From positions 1 through 64,000 of the forward strand of contig LGRX02003645.1 of assembly GCA_001247695.2 (NCBI GenBank): DNA of 64,000 bases. Direction: 5' to 3'. Below are positions 39,239 through 48,606 of the stretch, one piece after another. The position numbers and the translations under genes were made by a program. The notes beneath the pieces are model-generated. The model did not search any database, was not told where the DNA came from, and worked only from the letters and a program-made list of their open reading frames with translations. Within the stretch, counting starts at the first letter, position 1. Each line of letters begins with the position of its first letter. This DNA comes from Cymbomonas tetramitiformis. Its lineage: Eukaryota > Chlorophyta > Pyramimonadophyceae > Pyramimonadales > Pyramimonadaceae.

Positions 39239-39967
39239 ATGGACAAATTTGAATACATGCGCCGGGCGCACCCAATGGCGACGCTCTTTATTTTTAGGTA
39301 CACGGACTCTACGTGCGGGGTCATGTCCGTACCGGTCAGGTACGGCGACTTTTACGTGCCAAACGACCGCGTAGTCGTGCAAAGGTGCACGCTGGCCGTG
39401 AAATCGAACGCAGACTCGGCCGGACTGCGCATGCAGATCGCCGCGTCCAACTATTACGCCCGCGATCTGATCGCGTTCATACACATTTACATCGTTAGCA
39501 AACCGCGCGTGCAGTTCGGTTACGACATCGAAACCGCGGACGCGGTTGCCACGTTGCGCGCCGGTGACCGCGCTTCTGCCACGGTGCAGTTTTATGGACC
39601 GCGCGCTCCGCTGCCTTCCCGTCGCATCGAGGAGCTGATCCGGTACGGTCCGATGCGAGACGAATGCGCGGCGACCGCGGAGCAGCGGGTGCTGCACGCA
39701 GCGCTACGGGAAAGCGCCGAAAGCTCGGAGCCGTTTTTTCTGAGTTTGACCCGTGATCGTCGAGACGCCGCGCCCGCGCAATGCCGAATGTGGATCGACG
39801 TGGCGAAGGTCGCCGTGTACGTCCTCGGTCACAGGAGCCACGCCGCGCTTGCGCACGCCGACCTTGTGTGGGGAGTTTTGATGAACGCCACGCAGCTGCG
39901 GAAGTATTTTACCGAATACGCTTTTGCGGGGTTTTTTGAGAAATTCGTAGGGAACGTCGACACCTAA
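39239..39967 (+). CDS. Hypothetical protein, 242 aa
   Basis: Start at the ATG at 39239 (MDKFEYMRRAHP); a TTG lies upstream. The protein has a beta-rich first half and a basic middle, without signal peptide or membrane segment. I recognise no domain. The GC-rich codon pattern matches neighbouring real genes. A structural or regulatory role cannot be told apart. Confidence 0.55.
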   Translation: MDKFEYMRRAHPMATLFIFRYTDSTCGVMSVPVRYGDFYVPNDRVVVQRCTLAVKSNADSAGLRMQIAASNYYARDLIAFIHIYIVSKPRVQFGYDIETADAVATLRAGDRASATVQFYGPRAPLPSRRIEELIRYGPMRDECAATAEQRVLHAALRESAESSEPFFLSLTRDRRDAAPAQCRMWIDVAKVAVYVLGHRSHAALAHADLVWGVLMNATQLRKYFTEYAFAGFFEKFVGNVDT

Positions 39968-40547
39968 TAAAAATATACATATTACATTTTGATTCTTGCA
40001 CCCTGCCCCGTACCCTGCTGCTGTGCTCTGTTCGAACAATACCTAACAGTAAATGGCAGGGCGGTCCGATCGAGGGCCTAGGACATCGTCGTCGTGCATG
40101 CTGCATTCCAGGATATCGAGCCACGCAGGACTGTCACCGCGCGCTAAGCCTACGGCGCGTCGTACGCGGCCACCTTAGATGGTTACGATGCCGATGTCGG
40201 TATCCGTCTCACTTGCGATGACCACTCCGTGATCACTACCACACTACGCGATACACGCAAAACCGAAACGAGGGGTACGTGTGCATACCCGTGCACGTAC
40301 TGGGCTATGCGAGACACACGACGACGCAGCGCAGTTATCGCATTACGGTAGGAGGGTTCCTTGTATTTTTTTTAGAAGTTCCTTTCTGCAGGATCACAAA
40401 CAACACACGCATGAAACAGGTGCGCCGCATGCACCTGTCATACGAATACGCAGAATCGAACCGAATTTAAATGTCGTAATTTAATACACGCGAAGGTTTT
40501 TCATTTAGTAAAAGGTTCATTCATGCGAAGCACTTAATTTACCGTGC
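39968..40547. other. Intergenic region
   Basis: I see no gene or clear element. Short plus ORFs at 40279-40484 have no support. Confidence 0.4.
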
Positions 40548-40823
40548 TTACATCCGCAGTTCTCCCAAGACCTGTCGCATAAGTTCGCGATCCGCGGTAA
40601 AATATTGCGCGACCTGCCTCGGGCCCCTGCCGATCTTACGAGTGCTGCGCGGCAGCTCGTAATCGGTGTGAGTCTCCGCCCACGCGCGAGCCAGCAGCGC
40701 GCCAAAGTGTTTCAGGATGCTCGCGCACGGCGACACGCCATTCTCCTTCAGGAACTGACTGATGGACAACGTCGGATTCGCGGGCGTTCCGCGGCGCCAC
40801 CAAGCGGATTCCCACGCGCTCAC
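40548..40823 (-). pseudogene. Second copy of the KilA-N protein's C-terminal domain, in the -1 frame
   Basis: 91 codons that overlap the stop of the KilA-N gene and have no ATG start. The sequence parallels the last 110 residues of that gene: WWRRGTPANPTLSISQFL against LWRKRGTTENTDLTIADFL, and QYFTADRELMRQV against RYFEADRPLMRSV. It would be read only by a -1 shift or after splicing; AG|GTGAGC at the junction is a donor-like sequence. It is probably a tandem domain duplication cut off by a frameshift. Confidence 0.5.
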
Positions 40824-42661
40824 CTGAGTAAACCGACCGCCACCGAACGCATCAGCGGGCGGTCCGCCTCGAAGTACCGTTTGCAGCCGGGCGCGTGGAA
40901 CCCGGTCTGCACGTTTTGCACCGTGCCGACCTGCTCCGGTATGTTTTGCATGCCGTGCGTTTTGCGCCAGGATTTTGCCATTCTGCGGCCGATGGTGTTT
41001 ACGATGCCGGGTTTGGATCTGACCAACTCCAAATACCGCGCGTGTTCAGGCTCGTTCGGATCCGCTAAAAAATCCGCGATCGTGAGATCCGTGTTCTCCG
41101 TGGTGCCTCGCTTGCGCCACAGCTCAAGCCAACGACGTTCCTCGGGCGTCACCTCGCCAGCGCCGTCGGCATCGGCAGTTGGTACCGCCTCGTTTTCGTT
41201 GGTGTTGGTGTTGTTGGTGGTCACGCTGGGGCTGTTGTTTACCGTCACGTTCACAGCCGGTGCAGGGGGCAGTGCTGCGATCGCGGGCGCCGCCGCGCCC
41301 GCCCCCACACCGGACGCCAGCTTCGCCAGATTCGCGACCGTATTGTGTATGTGCGCGCGGTACACGCCTCGCTCGGATTCCGAAATGCCGGGTATGTCCA
41401 GACAGCTTTCGAGCACGGATTTGATCGCCATCATATGTTTGATCTGCTGCTCGCGCTCGCGCTCCTGCATGTCCTTTTCAAAATTCGCTTTTCGTTCTTG
41501 CATTTTGAAGTTACGCTGTTCGACCATAATATCGAGCTCCATTTCCTTGGTGCGCAGTTGAATCTCATACTCCTTTTGTTTCATTCCCATTTGAGCCTCG
41601 AGCTCCATCTCCTTGATACGCAGTTGAAGCTCGAACTCTTTTTCTTTGAAGCGCAGTTCAAGGTCTAATTTGCGCGTCTTGGCATCGCGCGATTCTTGAT
41701 ATTCCTCAGACTCGCGCTTGCGCTTCAACTCCGCGTCTTCTTGGCGCAGCACCCACTCGTCGTCGGCTCCGGGTCGGCCCTCACGTGTGAGACCCTCCGT
41801 GTGCGTACCAGTGACCTCATCGTTGCGCTCGAGCACCTCCTTGGCGATCGTCACGTCTCCTTCGCTGTAGCGCATGTAGACGAGCGCCACCTCGGCGTGC
41901 TTGGCGGGGGAGATCCACTGGGCCAGGCAGAGGAAGAGCGCGGGGTGTACAAAGACGGTAGGGAGTCCTCTACGGCCCATATGATGTCGTTCGATAAGGC
42001 AACCTTTATCCAAGCTTAAACGTGTCTCGAGCTCCTTAATAGTTTTTAACGTATGGATATTTTCCATGTAGCTCTGCCAACGTTTATTGTTGCTAGCGCA
42101 AAACGCGTAAACATCTGTGTACTTGTTGTTAAGGCAGATGGTAGTGTTTATTACAGGCGCGAATTCATACACCTGTAATCGCATAAACACAATTGCAAAC
42201 AAAAATTTCATAAATTTGAAGAAAACTAGTTATTTCGTTTTCCTCAAATGACATGTAAAAAGGTGGGCCCGATATCAGACCCGGCCGTAACGCCTTCTTG
42301 TCGTTTGAAAAAGGCAAACTTTTCAAAAGAAAAAAGTAACGGACATTCATGCTACTTTTAGGTAACGCCCTATTGTCTTCTTAATAGGAGACTATGTAAC
42401 ACTTATATCCTACGTGTAAAAAACATACGTGGCAGTCATCGGATGTATGACACAGGCGCCACTCACCTTGCCATTCCGCTCCCATCGGCGAGGTGTCTCT
42501 TCCGAGTCGGAGGTGTTCGCAATCGCGGGTACAAGATTTGGGGCCGCAATTTCCTCGTCCACAGCGTCCGTATCATCGATGGCGGCCGTGACACCGGCAT
42601 TCGCGTGCACGACTATGTTCGAAGTGGCGATGGCCTGCGCAAAACACACCAACGTTTGCAT
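40820..42661 (-). CDS. KilA-N protein with coiled coil, two exons
   Basis: Exons 42661-42467 and 42172-40820. The 294-nt intron has donor GTGAGT and acceptor GATTACAG in phase 0. A start inside the intron (ATG at 42211) would give a poor hydrophobic leader. The product is 515 residues. Residues 1-65 come from a shuffled leader exon ending RRWERNGK. KilA-N lies at about 73-177 (HHMGRRGLPTVFVHP, then a Trp-containing helix). A charged coiled coil covers about 222-322. A C-terminal domain (404-515) is repeated just downstream. KilA-N binds DNA in many large DNA viruses, so a regulatory role is likely. A TATA box lies at 42731-42720. Confidence 0.75.
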
Positions 42662-42681
42662 ACTTATGCACAACAAGACAA

Positions 42682-43123
42682 TCAAGCGCAGTAACGTGAC
42701 GATGTGCAAAGGTAACCATAAATATATAAAAGTACGAATATGACCAAAATTGCTCTGACGTTCACCTCGCCATTTCGCTCCCATCGGCGCGGCGCCTCTC
42801 CCAACTCCGTAGTGGTCGCGATCGCGTTTGGTGTCGCGATGTTTTCGTCCACACCATCAATGCCGACTGCGGCGACGGCGTCTACGTTCGTGACCGTGTT
42901 TGCACCGATGGTGACCTGCAGTCAAACAATCGCGTGTGAGACCCGTTTTTGCATAACGCGCGTTAACGTAAAAGGCCAAACGCTCGCGCACCGTGTGGGT
43001 TTGCTCGATGTCTTGAACGTTGTGGTCTGTATCAATGGCAGCGCGCTTCTGCGTACGCAAGCCGCACAACACGACAGTCAAGCGTAAGAACATGCCAATG
43101 TGCAAAAGTAAACATAAGTACAT
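42682..43123 (-). CDS. Small secreted or leader protein from a duplicated exon cassette
   Basis: Exon A 43123-42962 (54 codons) starts MYLCLLLHIGMF with a signal-like segment. A 46-nt intron (42961-42916) uses a GC donor and CAG acceptor, in phase 0. Exon B (42915-42766) ends RRWERNGE before a GTGAAC donor-like site. If that site is not used, the frame runs on to 42682 (131 residues, hydrophobic tail). If it is used, the exons could join the KilA-N exon downstream as an alternative leader. Both exons have relatives in the adjacent KilA-N genes. Confidence 0.4.
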
Positions 43124-43133
43124 GAAAGTAGGG

Positions 43134-44273
43134 TTACGACCAAAATTGCTCTAATTGTTTGAGTTTGAATCGTTTGGCAGTGTTTTCCAACGTTTTGCGG
43201 ACTTTGTTGTATTTGGTTTTTGCGATAACACGTTTTTGGGGGTATCTCAGGGCCTCATCGCTTTGAATCACGTATTCAGTTGCTTTATGATAGGTTTGTC
43301 GTTCAGCCCGCAGCGCGGCCTGCTCTGTAAGTTGGCGTTCGCGCGCAGTTCGCAAAGTTTCCAAATCCAGTAATTTTTTCTCGAGTAGCGCGTCAATGGG
43401 CTCCTCGGATACGAAATTGAAATCGTTGTCACCAGTGTGCTGCGATGTCGAGGAATTACATTCCTCTGTGTGCGAACCACACTCGAGTGTGCGCATTGTC
43501 AGCCCTGTAGTCGCTGGTAAATTCGGTTGCACCGGCACAGTAGTTTGCATTGGCACATGTTCAAATGTTGCATGTACACCAAGATTTTTGGCCGTTTGCT
43601 CGATTACAGGTGTAAGTCTTTCGATGTCTTGTTTGCTTCCAAACAAATGGACGCGTCGCCGATGATCCGGGTAATAAACGGCGTAACAGCATATCTGACC
43701 AAAAGCGTGCTTCCAAAGGGATACAGTTTTCACTTCGATAATCTCGGTTGTAGTCAGTACATCAATTTTCCCGTTTGGAGTTTCGATTTCAACATCGCCG
43801 TCCAAAACAGCTGCCAAACTATCACGTACGCGTGCTTCCTGCTGATCGTTGCACGTCTGGTAATTTTGTAGGCCGCCTAAGATCATGTTCGTAAGTTTTG
43901 AATACGAACCAGCAAATTTTGTACAGAACTTAAGAATGTAGTCTGAATCCATACGACACCACCGTAGAGCAAAAACAAAAAAATGGGGATGCACAAACTT
44001 AGCAGAAGGTCCACCTTTGCCCATGTGGTATCGTTTAATCAGATCACCAGATTTTAAACCGTGCAAAGTTTCCATTGCAAAGATCGCCATTTTTGTCGCT
44101 TTGTTTTCCAACATATGTTGAAAACGTCTTCCAGCAATATGCATTAAGTCAAAAACATTGATGTATCCAGTCTCTTTATGAAGGTGCAGACGCAGTTCGG
44201 CATCCCAGTAAATTCCGTCGGGCAAAATAACGCACACCTTCTTCAACGACGGGCGCTCCGCTGCGTCGACCAT
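43134..44273 (-). CDS. KilA-N protein fused to a PD-(D/E)XK nuclease
   Basis: 379 residues from the ATG at 44273 (MVDAAERPSL). KilA-N lies at about 12-130 (RYHMGKGGPSAKFVHPHFF). A PD-(D/E)XK nuclease follows: EARVRDSL, then GKID171VL, E180-V-K182 and Q193, as in viral and phage restriction-endonuclease-fold proteins. A charged coiled coil ends in a tail (RFKLKQLEQFWS) like that of the next gene. Upstream, a 44-nt intron (44371-44328, GTGCGT...GTGCAG) joins in frame to a leader exon without an ATG, so translation probably starts at 44273. It may cut DNA at KilA-N-bound sites. Confidence 0.75.
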   Translation of the reverse strand: MVDAAERPSLKKVCVILPDGIYWDAELRLHLHKETGYINVFDLMHIAGRRFQHMLENKATKMAIFAMETLHGLKSGDLIKRYHMGKGGPSAKFVHPHFFVFALRWCRMDSDYILKFCTKFAGSYSKLTNMILGGLQNYQTCNDQQEARVRDSLAAVLDGDVEIETPNGKIDVLTTTEIIEVKTVSLWKHAFGQICCYAVYYPDHRRRVHLFGSKQDIERLTPVIEQTAKNLGVHATFEHVPMQTTVPVQPNLPATTGLTMRTLECGSHTEECNSSTSQHTGDNDFNFVSEEPIDALLEKKLLDLETLRTARERQLTEQAALRAERQTYHKATEYVIQSDEALRYPQKRVIAKTKYNKVRKTLENTAKRFKLKQLEQFWS

Positions 44274-44327
44274 GGCTTCATCCGCGATGACATCGCTGGT
44301 GTTAGGCTCCCCTGGATTGACGGTAGC

Positions 44328-44590
44328 CTGCACGTAATCGGTCGCGTATGAGACCTCCTCACGCGACGCACGTTAACGTAAAAGGCCAAACGCTCGCGCA
44401 CCGTGTGGGTTTGCTCGACGTCTTGAACGTTGTGGTCCGCATCGATGGCAGCGCGCCCCTGCGTACGCAAGCCGCACGACAAGACGGTCGAGCGTTAAAT
44501 CATGTCAAGGTACAATATTTAACATGCATATGAAAGCACGATTATGCCCAGATTCGCTCTGATCGTTTACGTTCAAATCGTTCGGTCGCG
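44328..44590 (-). repeat. Duplicated leader cassette between KilA-N genes
   Basis: About 44372-44590 matches about 42962-43170, covering the end of one gene, the spacer and leader exon A. Here the matching leader ATG is followed after one codon by TAA, so the exon is non-coding or decayed. The intron at 44328-44371 is GT-AG where the other copy has GC-AG. Confidence 0.7.
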
Positions 44591-45354
44591 TTTTCCAATG
44601 CGGTGCGGATTTTGCAAGCGGGCGAGAACCTCTTTTTTGTGCATCCCGGGGTCCCACTGGTTTTGCGCACCTCCACATCCAACGACAAACACTCCGCGGC
44701 GTCGACCATGGTAACGTCCGCGAATGCGCCGTTGCCGTTACAACCGTCGTCGGTACTGTCGGTGCATCGCTCGGTCCGTTCGCGCCCGCTCCCGGTGGTG
44801 GGTGATTTGGTGGTCTTCGGTTCGAACGTGTAATCCGCGAACAGACCGGAGCTGTTCGCGGCAGCGTCGGTTTCGGCGACTACGACGGTGTTGGTGGATC
44901 GAATCACGGTGCTTGTCGCGTTGACCTCTGCAGCGGCGGCGGCTTTACCTGCGCTCGCTCGTCCGACGAACAGCACGGGGTCGCGCGTCGCGCACCCGCC
45001 TTCGACCCATTTTTGTATGGCCTCGGCCACGTCGTGCGCGGTTGCAAATCTGGCCAGAAATTCGGCCAGCTGCGGAGTGACGTACACGATTTTGGTGGTC
45101 GAGTCGATCTCGTCGCAGTGCGTCTTCCAGTCGAGCGTGAAATTCGCGACCAAGTACGTGCACAGCTCGTTGGGTTTCGTCTTGGTGCACGCGCACCAGA
45201 GGGTGTTGTTCTTGGCGGAGCGCGGCTTGCCGCTAGCGCGTTTTAAATTGCGCAGATCGTCTATCAGGCGCGTGCCATTGATGCAAAACCTGCCATGATC
45301 TTTCGAGATGCTAGGCGTATCGCGCGTGCACAGGGTGATCGTCGCGCCCGCCAT
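44542..45354 (-). CDS. Divergent KilA-N-like protein, 270 aa
   Basis: ATG at 45354 with TATAAATA 32 nt upstream. The N-terminal region (about 20-125; CINGTRLIDDLRNLK, then VYVTPQLAEFLARF and a helix ending IQKWVEGG) follows the KilA-N layout, though weakly. The middle is low-complexity Ser/Thr/Ala. The C-terminus has two blocks seen in the KilA-N-nuclease gene: DVTMVDAAE, and a tail (RFERKRSERIWA). It belongs to the same tandemly duplicated family but lacks the nuclease. It is probably a DNA-binding regulator. Confidence 0.6.
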   Translation of the reverse strand: MAGATITLCTRDTPSISKDHGRFCINGTRLIDDLRNLKRASGKPRSAKNNTLWCACTKTKPNELCTYLVANFTLDWKTHCDEIDSTTKIVYVTPQLAEFLARFATAHDVAEAIQKWVEGGCATRDPVLFVGRASAGKAAAAAEVNATSTVIRSTNTVVVAETDAAANSSGLFADYTFEPKTTKSPTTGSGRERTERCTDSTDDGCNGNGAFADVTMVDAAECLSLDVEVRKTSGTPGCTKKRFSPACKIRTALENATERFERKRSERIWA

Positions 45355-45731
45355 CGTTGGTAGATGGGCACACTGCGACGGTGCCTATTTATACCGTTGT
45401 GTAAAATTTGTGAAAATATACAACCGCACGGCAAGTTCGCGCGCGCGCCGAAAATGTACCTGACGTACAAAGTAGATGACATCATCATTGACCGCGCGCG
45501 ATGAAATTATTAGCGTTCGTTGATATCGTTGTGGAATCGTGTACGTAAAATGGTACTGCGGCGCTCTATTCAGAAAGACGTGCAGCAACCCGTCCTTACC
45601 TGTTTATAAAGTCAGAGCGGTTTGCCTATCAAATAAGTTAAGGGTTAGAGCTTCCACCTGCACAGAAACCAAATATAAACCAGTTGGACCCGAGGCAAGT
45701 TTTAATTCCTGATAGTGATATATTGCAGGCA
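45355..45731. other. Divergent intergenic region with two TATA boxes
   Basis: TATAAATA at 45393-45386 (minus, for the KilA-N-like gene) and TTTATAAAG at 45603-45611 (plus, for the gene starting at 45732). No other feature is seen. The left edge of the large repeat may lie here or further left. Confidence 0.6.
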
Positions 45732-47219
45732 ATGCCGCGTTCTTTCGATCAGATGTTATTTGATCTTATTTTTGGGCGTTTGGCGAATTCTCTGACGCGT
45801 GAAAAACCTAACTTTGAGTTCAAAGACGAGATTGCTTGGCTGTTGGCATTAACGTGTCGTACCGCTTATGTTTCGTACAGCACAGAGTTTATTGGTATGT
45901 TGTGAGTATTTCCATAATATGTGATGAATTTGGACCTAATTTCGTGTTGTGCAATCCTGAAGTGGATTAGTAACTTCGCTCACTTTTCATACGTGGCGTC
46001 TGTATGTTTTACAGGAAAACCCAGTAACTTTCAAGCCACCTTTGAAAAAGTTATCAAATACCGCAAACGATACGAGGTTGCTGGACCGATTGAAAATCCG
46101 CTCGCGTTAGTTACCCGTGTCCCTACTGGGGTCCGTGTCCCTGAATGGTTATATAGGAGTGAACCAAAACCTGATTGCGTAGAGTACGCGAATTCTGAGC
46201 AGGAGAAATTGGTGAGAACCAATAGTGAGGTCGTTGAGCTCGTCGATGTTGCAAGCGCTGCTGAGAACTTGTTTCAGTTGCACTTCTGGGCGCACCGTAT
46301 ACCGGCTAGTATGTGGCCCAAGCTTACTAGAGAACAACAAACGTGGCAGACCAACGCTAAGGCGGTGTTGATTTCTTATTTTCAAGGCCTGTTGTGTTGT
46401 ATCGATGAGTTGATGAACCAATTTCTCCTGCAGCAAAATGTAGCGACCAACGGTAATGTTATTCGTGTACGAGAGGTTCTTCTACCTTTCAACGAGCTTT
46501 CCGATATCGCGTTGAGAGAAGAACTTCGCTGGGTTATGGATTCGAGTCGTGTACTCTGTTGGCATGAACCTACTGACCTTGCTTTTCGCGAACGGTATTT
46601 AGACTTTAAACACGTCTACTTTTCGAGAATGTCCAGAAATTGGGCAACAGTCGGTCCGGATGCTGGTTTTCAAACATGCGACAGCCACTTTGCTATCAAT
46701 GTCGTTATGTGGAGTATAACCGCCAAAGGAACTTCTTTATTGAAAACTCCGATATTTCTCAAATTGGTTACCACCGGTAAGGCATCTCTCCTTTTTATTT
46801 TTTTATTCTTTACGCTTGCCGAGCCTAACAGGTGTTGTATGTTCGCAGCTTTACTCTACAAGCAGGGGTTTTTGCACAAAACCAGATTATATTCCGAGGA
46901 AATTCTCTTTTCTTTGTTGGATATGAGCGACAAGCTATTTAAAGTGGCTTCTCCGCTATTCTGTTTCCCCACAAAGCGACTAATTTTGGCTTTTAACACT
47001 GATTTAACCTTGAACACTGCAAGCTTGAAGCGAGAAAACAAAGACGTTGTGCAAAAGTGTCTTCAGCCTGACCGCTGGTTACACGCGCTTAATATGCCGT
47101 CCTGTAATTTGGTCGGTACAGAAGACCAGAGACCTGAAGTTAACATATCATGGCAAGCGACTCTCACATCAGAAAGTCATAACCGCGCACAACTGGAAAA
47201 GTATATGAAACACCACTAG
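45732..47219 (+). CDS. Three-exon gene of unknown function, 431 aa
   Basis: Exons 45732-45894, 46015-46776 and 46849-47219. Intron 1 is 120 nt (GTATGT...TTTTACAG, phase 1) and restores the frame across a stop. Intron 2 is 72 nt (GTAAGG...GCAG, phase 1) and is in frame. The ATG at 45732 (MPRSFDQM) is preferred over a TTG 48 nt earlier. A TATA box lies at 45603-45611. The protein is helical with conserved-looking aromatic segments (LFQLHFWAHRIPASMW). No family is recognised. From 46416 on it is part of the large repeat, and its 3' part recurs at 1-804. Confidence 0.7.
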
Positions 47220-48436
47220 CAGGTTTTGACTACGGTGAACATCAGATAGTGATCTGAGCTCTGGCATACCCCGACACACCTTTTGTTGGTGTTCCAGAGC
47301 GGTAATGGGAAGCCACCGCCGTGGCAATAACAAACTGTTTAGTTTTTTTCTGGACTTGTTTATGGCCTCTGGTTCTGGACTTTGACCTCTACCACAACAA
47401 CAAACTTCTGACAGTGAATCTCATAGCAAGCACCACTCTGCAAGTGGCTAGAGTTCACACAAGCAACCGCAGTAGTTGTAGATGGTATTTGCAGAACGGC
47501 AACACCCATCCTAGCAACATATCTATATATATATATATATTGAAGGGGCGATCCCGGCCAGAAGTAGACAGGTCCCCGCCTAGTAAACTTTCAATCTTGA
47601 GCTGATTATTACTTATTACTGTTTTGAGATTTTGTATGAACTTACATAATGGGACCGCCCTGCCAGTATCGGACAGGCCTCCCTATCTGTACCCTAGTAC
47701 CTTTGGACTGTGCCACCCCAGCTGCGGTGTATATGTGCTCAGCCAGGTTCCGCTAAGACTCAACCCCCTTGTGTGGTGGCCATATGGGTTCAAGCTCAGT
47801 GGGTGCTACTACAACCGCCAAGCAAGTGGACTGTCGCTTATTCTGGAGGCATGGTGCCTAGCATACAACTGTTTCCGGTTGTCGGTTACTAGGTGCTTGG
47901 GTAGCTAGCCAACAGCTTGCGCTTGCAACCCCGAAAGGGCAGGTCACAAACATGAGTCTGCGACTCCTGTTATTTATCAACAGTAATATTATAATCATAC
48001 AGGATCTTATCCTGCTCCAGGCTAGTGGACTGCCTACCTTGTCACTTGTGAGTGTGGACTTAAGTTCAGGTTCAGTTGTCTTCAGACCCGAGGCGTGTGT
48101 TCATAGAGGCAAAACAGCCATGACTGTGACGGACACAGGCCAACTCCAATGCGTGCATACCACCTATTGTGTGAAGCCCGGTAGGAGTCATGAAGGTTCA
48201 AGCTTCAAGCTTCTTGAAGGCGACGATAGATTTCGGGAGCACCATTTTGCAGTACGAGAAATTTGACCTGGGCGCCAAACTGCAAAGTCTGCGTGAAGCG
48301 TGCTGGATCGATTAATAGCTACAAATAATTTGGATTTTAAGCTCGTCACCGATGAAAAAATATAATAAACGGTAACTTGTCCTTGATTGTTTTCAAATTT
48401 GAATTGTGATCTGCTTTAAGGGTTTATCTTCACATT
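47220..48436. other. 1.2-kb stretch without a convincing gene (copy A')
   Basis: Same content as 805-2021. Confidence 0.5.
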
Positions 48437-48606
48437 TCAGTCCATAACCTCACAATCTTGGTTTTCGTAATACTCCTTGATTTTTTCTTTTAGAGACCGC
48501 TTGCAAAAAAATATAAAATCTAAAACATTAATTTTACATTCTGTTTGCACTTCAAGAATGTTATTTGCCTCCAGAAAGTCCTTTTCGATCTGTTCGGTAT
48601 TATCCG
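48437..48606 (-). pseudogene. 3' remnant of the interrupted gene (copy A')
   Basis: Same 52-codon tail as 2180-2022, followed by the 11-bp duplication at 48596-48606. Confidence 0.8.

Noticed and set aside
42173..42211. ATG at 42211 as start of the KilA-N protein
   Set aside because: These bases look like the end of an intron (T-rich, GATTACAG), and the leader exon at 42661-42467 joins in frame.
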